DNA from: Clostridiales bacterium
GTDB taxonomy: Bacteria > Bacillota > Clostridia > Lachnospirales > Lachnospiraceae
Assembly: GCA_021204045.1 (NCBI GenBank)
Contig: JAJQAA010000011.1
Span: 1 to 52,387, forward strand
DNA length: 52,387 nt
Direction of reading: 5' to 3'
This document shows, in pieces, positions 45,504-52,387 of this stretch. How positions within the stretch are numbered: position 1 is the first letter of the stretch; each line of letters starts with the position of its first letter. The notes under the pieces are model-generated. The model did not search any database. It was not told the origin of the DNA and saw only the letters and a program-made list of their open reading frames with translations. The position numbers and the translations under genes are program-made.

Positions 45504-46946
45504 ATGAAAACGATACAGTTTGGTACCGGCGGCTGGCGGGCCATTATCGGCGAGGAATTTACCAGGGAAAACATCCAGAAGCTGGCATTGGCCTTATGTA
45601 TGAAAATGAAAGCGGAGGGCGTGGCCGGGGAAGGGATCGCAGCCGGATATGACCGACGTTTTCTCTCGAAAGAAGCGGTTATCTGGGCCTGTGAAATATT
45701 CAGCAGGCAGGGGATCCGCGTGGATTTTATCAGCCGAAGTTCGCCGACACCGCTGCTGATGCACTATGTCATGAAGCACGGGCTTCATTATGGCTTCATG
45801 GTAACAGCCAGCCACAATCCGGCCATTTATAACGGAATAAAAATTTTTACCTATGGCGGTCGGGACGCGGATGAGACGCAGACGGCGGACATTGAGCGCT
45901 GGCTGGAAAAGGCGAACGCGGATTATGTCTGCGACGATACAGAAAAGGGCAGAATGCCAACGGATTTTTATCTGGAATCGGTGAAGCAGGGGCTGGTGCG
46001 GGAAATTCATCCGCTGAATGATTATCTCGACGAGATCATAGGGATGATCGACGTGGAGGCGATCCGGAAGAGCGATCTGCGCGTGGCGGTTGATCCGATG
46101 TACGGCGTCAGTCTGACCGCGCTCACGATCACACTGTCGATCGCGCGCTGTACGATCGAGACAATCAATGCCCAGCACGATACGCTGTTTGGCGGGAAGA
46201 TGCCGGCGCCGACGGCGGAAACGTTGCGCAATTTGAGCAACTATGTGTTGGATAAGTATTGTGATATTGGCGTGGCTACGGACGGCGACGCAGACCGTCT
46301 CGGCGTTATCGACGATAAGGGGCGGTTCCTGCATCCCAACGAGATTCTTGTGATGCTGTACTATTATCTGTTGAAATACAAGGGATGGCACGGCCCGGCG
46401 GTGCGCAACATATCGACCACGCATCTGCTTGACCGGGTGGCGGAGAGCTTCGGGGAAACCTGTTATGAGGTGCCGGTCGGCTTTAAGTATATTTCCGCGG
46501 AAATGCAGCGGACGGGGGCGATTATCGGAGGAGAGTCGTCGGGCGGTCTGACGGTGAAAGGGCATATTCATGGCAAGGACGGGATTTACGCGGCGATGCT
46601 TCTGGTGGAAATGATTGCCGTGACCGGGCGGAAGCTTTCGGAGATTGCAGAGGATATCCGAAGTCAGTATGGCACGTTGCATATGGAGGAGCGGGATTAC
46701 CGGTTCACACCGGAGAAGAAGATTGAAATTCAGCGGATACTGATGGAAGAGCGGAAAATACCCAGCCTCCCCGTCGCCATCGACCATATCTCCTGGCTGG
46801 ACGGCTGCAAAGTGTATTTTGCGGACGGAGGCTGGGTGAGTGCGCGATTTTCCGGGATGGAGCCTCTGCTGCGCATCTTCTGTGAGATGGAGAACTGGGA
46901 GGATGCCCGGGAAATCTGCAGGATTTTTGAAGAGTTTTTGCTGTAA
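45504..46946 (+). CDS. phosphoglucomutase/phosphomannomutase
   Basis: Moves phosphate between C1 and C6 of a hexose. The 480-residue product has S103 in VTASHNPAIYNG (phosphoserine), the metal loop ATDGDADRLG near 252-261, sugar loop GGESSGG near 345-351, and the phosphate loop ARFSGMEPLLRIF near 453-465, where the usual SGTEP is SGMEP. AAAGGAAC precedes ATG 45504. Which sugar is used cannot be decided here. Confidence 0.93.
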   Translation: MKTIQFGTGGWRAIIGEEFTRENIQKLALALCMKMKAEGVAGEGIAAGYDRRFLSKEAVIWACEIFSRQGIRVDFISRSSPTPLLMHYVMKHGLHYGFMVTASHNPAIYNGIKIFTYGGRDADETQTADIERWLEKANADYVCDDTEKGRMPTDFYLESVKQGLVREIHPLNDYLDEIIGMIDVEAIRKSDLRVAVDPMYGVSLTALTITLSIARCTIETINAQHDTLFGGKMPAPTAETLRNLSNYVLDKYCDIGVATDGDADRLGVIDDKGRFLHPNEILVMLYYYLLKYKGWHGPAVRNISTTHLLDRVAESFGETCYEVPVGFKYISAEMQRTGAIIGGESSGGLTVKGHIHGKDGIYAAMLLVEMIAVTGRKLSEIAEDIRSQYGTLHMEERDYRFTPEKKIEIQRILMEERKIPSLPVAIDHISWLDGCKVYFADGGWVSARFSGMEPLLRIFCEMENWEDAREICRIFEEFLL

Positions 46947-46971
46947 AGCTGTCTTGCTGTAAAACTGGAGA

Positions 46972-47658
46972 TCACCTGCGCCGGCTGGCGCGGATGGCCA
47001 GAAGACACAGCGCGAACACGACGATGACGCTGATCCCGTAGGTGAGTCCGATGCGCGCTGCGGTGTCGGAGAAAAAGGGCTCCGGCACGATATTGATCAG
47101 CAGGTCGGTATTCGGATCGAGCATCCACAGATCGTTGTTGAAAAACAGCTCGTGGAAAATGACGAAATATTTTGTGAAATCAGTGGATATGATTCCGGCT
47201 AACAGCGCGAGAAGTGCGAAAAACAACACGCTCCCGGCCAGCAATGTCCGCGGCAGCAGATAGCGGATATCTGCTTTCAGGACAAACAGGAGGATGAGCG
47301 AAACCGCGATCACAGCGAGAGCGATGAGACGCAGCGACAGCGCGCCGATAAACAGGCCGCGCACATCCTCCATATGGGCGATTTCCCGCGCGTTAAAAAA
47401 CTCGCGTGCCTGTCCGGCGACGGTTGTCATGATATGCAGATCTTCCCGGTCGCCGCGCAGGTAAGCCATCATCTCGTCAGTGACATCAAGCAGGTCGTCC
47501 ATCTCCATCTGGACATCTTCAAGAACATCATATTTGGCATATTCTTTTTCAAAGTAACCCGGCGTCCAGTAGCAGACGGCTTCCACCGAAGTGATCAGCA
47601 GGATCGTCATCAGCGCAAACGCGCAAAGGACACCGAGCGTATTGTGAAGTAATTTCAT
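46972..47658 (-). CDS. DUF1461/TIGR01906-type integral membrane protein
   Basis: A 228-residue membrane protein with an N-terminal helix (LGVLCAFALMTILLITSVEA), an extracellular region with MAYLRGDREDLHIM and FNAREIAHMEDVRGLF, and three C-terminal helices. These features match the TIGR01906/DUF1461 family, whose role is unknown. AAGGAGAT precedes the ATG. It lies downstream of the amidohydrolase on the same strand. Confidence 0.82.
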   Translation of the reverse strand: MKLLHNTLGVLCAFALMTILLITSVEAVCYWTPGYFEKEYAKYDVLEDVQMEMDDLLDVTDEMMAYLRGDREDLHIMTTVAGQAREFFNAREIAHMEDVRGLFIGALSLRLIALAVIAVSLILLFVLKADIRYLLPRTLLAGSVLFFALLALLAGIISTDFTKYFVIFHELFFNNDLWMLDPNTDLLINIVPEPFFSDTAARIGLTYGISVIVVFALCLLAIRASRRR

Positions 47659-47715
47659 AACAGAAAAGCAATCTCCTTATTTAGATTCGGATAAACGGAA
47701 GGCAATGCCCGGCGG

Positions 47716-49329
47716 TTATCCGAATACTTTTTTGCCGCCCAGGAAGGTCTGGCAAATAGGAATATCCTTGATCGTCTCCACGTCGACTTCAAACGGATTT
47801 GCGCCGAGAATGACGAAATCAGCCAGCATTCCGGGAGCGATGTGTCCCTTTTTGGTTTCCTCAAAGCTGCCCTCGGCGCCGCGGATCGTGTAGCTGTCGA
47901 GCGCCTCCTGTACGGTGAAGGCCTGCTCGGGCAGGTAGGGTCCGACGTGGTCGCGGAGCGTGGTCCGTGTGATCGCGCACTGCATACCGGCCATCGCGTC
48001 TGGCAGTTCGACCGGGCAGTCGGTTCCGTTGCTGACAGAGACGCCGTTTTTCATCAGCGTCTTCCAGCTATAGCTGGTAGACGCCAGGTCTTTGCCAACG
48101 CGCTGCTCCACGATGTGGTTGTCATAATCGAGGAAAATACTCTGCGCGTAAACATGCAGGTTAAGCCGTGCGATCGTTTCCAGCTGATCAGCTCGCGATA
48201 TCTGGCAGTGGATAATACCGTGGCGGTGATCGTCGCGCGGGTGCTCCGAAAGCGCTTTTTCGTAGGCGTGCAGCACGCGGTCCAGGCAGGCGTCGCCGAT
48301 TGTGTGGACGGCGACTTGCATACCCTGCTCGTTCGCGTAGCAGATCATTTCGTCCAGGGTTTCCTGGCTGAAGACCGGGATGCCGTAGGTGGATGGATCG
48401 TCCGCGTAGGGGCGGCTTAAGAATGCCGTCCGCGCGCCCAGAGCACCGTCGCCCAGCATCTTGAGCGGCCCGATCCGGAAAAGATCGCTGCCTGTTCCGG
48501 TAATATTCCCGGCTTCGACGAATTCCTTGAGCGCGGGCAGTTCCGTGAAATTACTCTGCTCATAGACACGAACCGTTAACTCACCGGAAGCCTCCAGCTC
48601 CCGGTAAGCCTCGTTTATGGTTTGCCAGGGGACTTCCCGGTAAACGCAGTAATCGTCGGTCTGGCTGTTGGTGACGCCGTAGCTGTTCAGCGCTTTGCAG
48701 GCGCTGCGGATCATATTTTTTATCGCGGCCTTGTCCGGCACCGGAATCGCACGGTATATCATCTGCATGGCGTTGTCGTAGAATCGCCCGTCCGGTTCAC
48801 CGTTTTCCATACCGATCTGTCCGCCGTCCGGCGAGGGCGTGTCAGCGGTGACACCTAAGAGTGCGAGCGCCCGGCTGTTTACCACAAGGCAGTGACCGCA
48901 GGCGCGCACGGCGCAGATGGGGACGGTTTCGGAGACCTTATCCAGGTCGTAACGATCCGGCAGGCGGTGTACGTCGGAAAAATAATCCTGGTTCCAGCCG
49001 CACGCGCTCAGCCAGCCATTTCCGGTTACCGGATGAGCGGCAAGAAAATCGGTCAGGCATTGAAGCATGTCCGTGAGGCTGCCGGTGTGGGCAGCCAGCG
49101 GCGCTTTAAGTAAGGAACTTCCGTAATTTAACAGGTGCATATGGCTGTCGTTGAATCCGCTGCAGACAAATTTCCCGTCCAGATCCACCAGCGAATCCTC
49201 TGGCGTGGCCAGAGCCTTTGCATCCTCGTTGCTGCCGGCAAATACAAACCGGCCGTCCTCCACGGCAAACGCGGAGGACAGGGGCAGTGCCCCTGTATAG
49301 ACGTTACCATTAAAATAAATCGTTTTCAC
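47716..49329 (-). CDS. YtcJ-like metal-dependent amidohydrolase
   Basis: A 537-residue cytosolic hydrolase of amidohydrolase family 3. Seen: metal site DSHMH at about 60-64 (FNDSHMHLL), MQVAVHTIGD with a metal His near 335-344, IIHCQISRADQLE, and NGTDCPVELPDAMAG with the catalytic Asp near 440-455. It starts 12 bases after the symporter frame ends, so both are likely under the lysine riboswitch. The substrate is unknown; an amide or ester of an amino acid would fit the context (inference). Confidence 0.9.
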   Translation of the reverse strand: MKTIYFNGNVYTGALPLSSAFAVEDGRFVFAGSNEDAKALATPEDSLVDLDGKFVCSGFNDSHMHLLNYGSSLLKAPLAAHTGSLTDMLQCLTDFLAAHPVTGNGWLSACGWNQDYFSDVHRLPDRYDLDKVSETVPICAVRACGHCLVVNSRALALLGVTADTPSPDGGQIGMENGEPDGRFYDNAMQMIYRAIPVPDKAAIKNMIRSACKALNSYGVTNSQTDDYCVYREVPWQTINEAYRELEASGELTVRVYEQSNFTELPALKEFVEAGNITGTGSDLFRIGPLKMLGDGALGARTAFLSRPYADDPSTYGIPVFSQETLDEMICYANEQGMQVAVHTIGDACLDRVLHAYEKALSEHPRDDHRHGIIHCQISRADQLETIARLNLHVYAQSIFLDYDNHIVEQRVGKDLASTSYSWKTLMKNGVSVSNGTDCPVELPDAMAGMQCAITRTTLRDHVGPYLPEQAFTVQEALDSYTIRGAEGSFEETKKGHIAPGMLADFVILGANPFEVDVETIKDIPICQTFLGGKKVFG

Positions 49330-49341
49330 GTTTGTTCTCCC

Positions 49342-50815
49342 TTATTTGTCTTCATAGAAAAGACGGGTGTTTTTGTCCGCCTGGCCAACACCGAGGTAGC
49401 GTGCTTTGTAATCCTTCAGCAGCGTAAAATACTGTCCCGAGAGGATCAGGATCACGACCACGTTGACGAAAGTCGGGATGGCAGAGGTGATGTCGACCAG
49501 CGTCCAGATGAAACCCTGGTTGTTGGTCTTTACCAGGTAAATGGTCCACAGAAGTCCCGGAAGCGCGCGCACCGCGTAAAAGATCTTCATGACGACGTCC
49601 TTCACCGGCCCTTCCTGCTTGTAGAGGTGCTCCAGAATGGCCAGATCATAGGTGAGCCATCCGCCGGAGGTGGTGACGGTGAAAGATGATCATAATAAAT
49701 GCAAGCAGAATACTTCCGACGGTGCCGAAGCCGCTCGCGAACGAGCTTAACGCCAGGGTGCCGCCGTTGGTGCCGTCAACCCAGTTCCCGCTCAGAATGA
49801 CGGAAAAGCCGGTGATCGAGCAGATAATGATTGTGTCAAAGAATACCTCAAACGAACCCCAGAGGCCTTGCTCCACGGGATGCGGGGTCTTCGCGGAAGA
49901 ATGGATCATCGGGGAAGTACCCCAGCCGGCTTCGTTGGAATAAACGGAGCGCGCCATACCGACGCGGATCATCTGGCTGACCGTGCATCCGGCAAAGCCG
50001 CCGATGGCCGCGGTTCCGTTGAACGCGTTGGTGAAGATGGAGATAAACGCCGCTGGAACAAGTCGGATATTCACCAGGATCATGCCGATTCCCATAAGGA
50101 TGTAAAGGATGCTCATGAAGGGAACCAGCTTGCTGAACAGACTGGCGATTTTCCGGGTGCCGCCCGCCGTGACCATATAAGTGAGAATGCACAGCAGGAC
50201 GCCCATGATAATTACGCCCTCAATCTGGAAACCGCCCAGATTGATCATATCGAGATGGAACGCGCCGGACACAACCTGTGCCGCGGTCAGCGTCGACGAG
50301 GTCACAAAGAAGGTGGAGAAAATGCCGATGCCGAAAATAACCGCAGGAACCAGCCATAGCTTGCCCCAGTGGCGCTCCTCGCCCAGACCGCACTCCATAT
50401 AGTAGGTGGGGCCGCCGTAGAAATCACCTTTTTCGTTGGTATGGCGGTAATAGCAGCCGAGCGTAACCTCAACCTGCTTTAAAATCATACCAAGCAGTGA
50501 ACACAGCCACATCCAGAGGATGGCGCCGGGACCGCCTGCGGCAACCGCTGTAGCCACACCGGCGATGTTTCCGAAACCGACCGTGCCGCCGATGGCGGTG
50601 GAAATTGCTTCGAATGAAGTCAGCATACCCTTTTCATCGTGTGCGCCGCTGTCACTGTGGAAAATCCTCCCGATTGTCCGGTTCAGGATCCAGCCAAAAT
50701 AGCGGAACTGGAAGAAACCGGAGCGAACCGTGAAATACAGTCCTGTCGCGATCATCAGTACAATCAGCGGCAGTCCCCAAAGGATACCGTCAAGCCAGCC
50801 AAGAAACTCAATCAT
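49342..50815 (-). pseudogene. AGCS-family sodium:amino acid symporter with a frameshift
   Basis: The frame from 50815 has AGCS signatures (GGTVGFGNIAGVATAVAAGG, SNEAGWGTSPMIHSSA) and runs to LLAFIMIIF, where it goes wrong (HRHHLRR) and stops at 49646. The true continuation TVTTSGGWLTYDLAILEHLY lies in the next frame and runs on to LFYEDK at 49345. The shift is explained by one extra base in AAA at 49682-49684 (TTT on the coding strand). Joined length would be about 490 residues, normal for the family. It could be a pseudogene, a sequencing error or slippage. It sits behind the lysine riboswitch. Confidence 0.88.
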
Positions 50816-50856
50816 TTTAAATCCCCCTTATCCGGGCCGGTAACAGCGGTACACGT

Positions 50857-50885
50857 AAAAAGCAGCGGTAGCGAACTACCACTGC
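50857..50885 (-). terminator. terminator of the lysine riboswitch
   Basis: On the minus strand GCAGTGGTAG-TTCG-CTACCGCTGC (one G-U, UUCG tetraloop) is followed by TTTTT (50861-50857). It lies between the aptamer and the symporter start, as a transcription-termination expression platform should. Confidence 0.9.
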
Positions 50886-50907
50886 TTCATCAACCATGTC
50901 CATGAAA

Positions 50908-51070
50908 CAATAGCTCCTCCACCTGATGGTGAGAGTGCACAGCCTGTTTGACTATACCCCAACTACGGCAGCCTACGGAAAACTGCCGGTTTCGGCGATT
51001 GCTCCTTTCTCTGCGTTCACTGACCCCGTTGTCTCCGGACAGATACTCATAACAGCCGCGCCTCTATTGC
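50908..51070 (-). promoter_or_regulatory. lysine riboswitch (L box)
   Basis: Read on the minus strand: P1 GCAATAG (51070-51064) pairs with CTATTG (50913-50908). Conserved core elements appear in order: AGAGGCGCG, GAGTATCTG, AAAGGAGC, CGCCGAA, GGCTGTGCA and GGAGGAGCTATTG. This matches the B. subtilis lysC leader (AGAGGTGCG, AGAGTAT, GGGGAGC, CGCCGAAG). Lysine binding should favour the terminator at 50857 and switch off the symporter. Class identified by recall of the consensus, not by a covariance search. Confidence 0.9.
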
Positions 51071-51092
51071 CGACTCTGTATTTATTTCCTTA

Positions 51093-51121
51093 ACTATACG
51101 AGCTTGAGGGGAGGTTGTCAA
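51093..51121 (-). promoter_or_regulatory. promoter of the riboswitch transcript
   Basis: On the minus strand TTGACA (51121-51116), 17 bases, TATAGT (51098-51093). Transcription starts about 51086, sixteen bases before P1 of the aptamer. Nothing else is seen in 51122-51204 beyond AT-rich inverted stretches. Confidence 0.85.
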
Positions 51122-51204
51122 TAAAAATTTATAAAAATTTTATAATGGCCGTTATAAAGCGGATGTCGGTGAATATCAGAGTTCTGTTACTCTGTATTTC
51201 CAAG

Positions 51205-52263
51205 TCACTCCGCAGTCAGATAGGCGCTGGCGACATAGGCTTCCTGTCCGTTGTAGAGGATCACGGCCCATTCCGCGTCATAGGCATCGACATATTCAAC
51301 GACGGTATCCGGTCCAAGCTGTCCGAGCTTGCTTGCCTCGGTGGAAGGCTGCGAACGGACATTGATTGTCGTGGTGGTGCGCCAGGTGATATCCGGTGCG
51401 GTTTCTTCTTCCGTAGGCTCGGTTTCCGGAGCGGCCGTGGTAGTCGGAGGCTCTACGGTTCGGGTTGTTTCCACCGGAGCGGCTGTGGTGGTCTCGGATT
51501 TGGAAGAATCCGGGCGTATCAGCCGGATGACACAGAACAGTAAAATAATGCAGAGAACCGGAATCAGCAGCTTTAAAAGATCGTAGACCGTAAAGCGGCG
51601 ACGCCTGCGAAGCTGTCTCCGGCTGCGCGTGCGGCTTGTGGCGGAACGACCAGTGCCGGATACAGCACGAGCGGAACTTCCGGCACGTGAAGAAGCGGAT
51701 GTGCTGCCGGTAGTACCGGCGCGGGAGGAAGTGACGGCACGGTCGTTGGTGTCTGTGCGGGAAGACGCTGCCGTGCGTGCGGATGTGGCTGTCCGTGAAG
51801 ATGTTGCTGTGCGTGCAGGTGCGGCAGTACGAGAAGAGGTGGTTGTGCGTGTGGAAACGCCCGTTCGTACCCCCGAGCCGCGTGGACGGCTGCCGCGCTG
51901 CGCGTTGCGGTAATCGTTGGCGAAGGTATAGACCTCCTGAGATAACATATGATAGGCCTGATTGGCGTCGTACGCGTTATTATTGTCCTCATGCACGGCT
52001 TTGTTGCCGATGGTGCGGATTTTGTGATAGTGTTCATAAGTAGCTTTGTCAATCCAGCGGTTTTCGTAAAGCGCGTCGATGGAATCCTTCAGGTCGGCGT
52101 CCGCCGCAATACCGGCTCGCTCGCAAAGCTGCTTTACCATGAACTCCAGGGTCTGCCTGGCTTTGACCATTGCGCCGTTATACTGTTTCTGACCGATGAG
52201 CCGCTCGGTTTCCTTGACGCCGAGGCGGATCTTTTCCCAACTGCTGGTGCCGGTATTTGCCAT
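51205..52263 (-). CDS. DUF4145-like / SH3b membrane protein with a hexapeptide-repeat linker
   Basis: 352 residues from the ATG preceded by AAGGAGG. Residues 1-120 are helical with RTIGNKAVHED, the signature seen in DUF4145/HEPN-like domains. Residues 136-201 are about eleven copies of a six-residue unit of the form T-S-S-R-T-A. A basic stretch (RRQLRRRRR) leads into one membrane helix at 225-248. A Thr/Pro/Glu-rich linker and a bacterial SH3 domain (about 296-350, INVRSQPSTEASKLG) are outside. The layout suggests a cytoplasmic helical domain tied to a wall-facing SH3b. Function unknown. Confidence 0.82.
   Translation of the reverse strand: MANTGTSSWEKIRLGVKETERLIGQKQYNGAMVKARQTLEFMVKQLCERAGIAADADLKDSIDALYENRWIDKATYEHYHKIRTIGNKAVHEDNNNAYDANQAYHMLSQEVYTFANDYRNAQRGSRPRGSGVRTGVSTRTTTSSRTAAPARTATSSRTATSARTAASSRTDTNDRAVTSSRAGTTGSTSASSRAGSSARAVSGTGRSATSRTRSRRQLRRRRRFTVYDLLKLLIPVLCIILLFCVIRLIRPDSSKSETTTAAPVETTRTVEPPTTTAAPETEPTEEETAPDITWRTTTTINVRSQPSTEASKLGQLGPDTVVEYVDAYDAEWAVILYNGQEAYVASAYLTAE
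51661..51858 (-). repeat. 18-bp coding minisatellite
   Basis: About eleven degenerate units of 18 bases encode hexapeptides such as TSSRTA, APARTA, TSARTA and ASSRAG. Because 18 is a multiple of three, copy-number change alters linker length without breaking the frame. Confidence 0.8.
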
Positions 52264-52387
52264 AGGGAACCTCCTTTGTAAGTGAACCACTAAATATGGA
52301 TACATTATACTACAAGTAGTGGAATTATGCACGCGTTACTATTCACGGGGTGGGGAAAAGACGGACTGAGATTTTGACTTTAAATTT

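Noticed and set aside
45594-46787. 397-codon minus-strand ORF opposite the phosphomutase gene
   Set aside because: Antisense of a gene with all catalytic motifs; no support of its own.
47842-48420. 192-codon plus-strand ORF inside the amidohydrolase gene
   Set aside because: Antisense shadow; the minus-strand frame carries the metal-binding motifs.
51129-51160. AT-rich inverted stretch (TTATAAAAATTTTATAA) as a terminator or operator
   Set aside because: Composition alone explains it; no GC stem and no clear position relative to a gene.

Overview
The window looks like a chromosomal segment of a spore-forming, anaerobic Firmicute, most likely a Lachnospiraceae-type Clostridium relative. The reasons are the decarboxylase-gmk-holB-ricT-rsmI gene order, a clostridial fab cluster with a FabT-type MarR regulator, spore maturation genes spmA/spmB, a Ctc-type L25 protein, an L-box lysine riboswitch and strong AGGAGG ribosome binding sites. 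This is inference from gene content; no species is assigned.

Layout. 1-675: a tRNA array (Asp partial, Val, Thr, Tyr, fMet, Phe, Lys) ending in a terminator. 828-8491: a membrane protein with an ordered N-terminus and a propeller-like exterior, then a housekeeping run (Orn/Lys/Arg decarboxylase, guanylate-kinase-like, holB, ricT, a TrmN6-like methyltransferase, rsmI). 8563-13590: a fatty acid synthesis operon fabH-acpP-fabD-fabG-fabF-fabZ behind a strong promoter with a TTTGAA/TTCAAA palindrome; no enoyl-ACP reductase and no acc genes are present. A five-copy 20-bp tandem repeat has grown out of the 3' end of fabZ. 13697-16783: spmAB, a FabT-like regulator, a lipoprotein and rplY/ctc.

16939-29656: a defence island. 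A complete type I-E CRISPR-Cas operon (cas3-cas8e-cas11-cas7e-cas5e-cas6e-cas1-cas2/DEDDh) runs almost directly into an array of 34 perfect 28-bp repeats and 33 spacers. The array is followed by a 480-bp piece of mobile-element-like DNA (promoter, 63-residue ribbon-helix-helix-like gene, nested hairpins, terminator, tail of a convergent ORF), then three more repeats, two of them degenerate, and finally the decayed C-terminal end of a Wadjet JetD gene.

29674-43715: pepC; an untidy intergenic region with a small unrecognised ORF and a structured leader RNA; an FkbM methyltransferase; an amino-acid ABC transporter whose binding protein is a circular permutation (lobe 2 precedes lobe 1) together with mmuM and an AGCS symporter; a methylglyoxal synthase gene broken by one amber codon; pgi; a GNAT; azlCD; a beta carbonic anhydrase; and a DEDDh exonuclease. 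43774-52387: a D,D-carboxypeptidase, a phosphoglucomutase/phosphomannomutase, a DUF1461-type membrane protein, a YtcJ-like amidohydrolase, a frameshifted AGCS symporter under a lysine riboswitch with its own promoter and terminator, and a DUF4145-like/SH3b membrane protein with a hexapeptide repeat linker.

How it fits together: the left part is core growth machinery (translation, replication clamp loading, lipid synthesis with local FabT control). The middle is an adaptive-immunity locus between rplY and pepC. The right part is amino-acid and methyl-donor acquisition plus cell-envelope functions. Three genes (jetD remnant, mgsA, the lysine-riboswitch symporter) carry simple inactivating changes. 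The most unusual items are the permuted binding protein, the DNA piece inside the CRISPR array, the strict pyrimidine at the first base of every spacer, and the riboswitch-symporter pairing.
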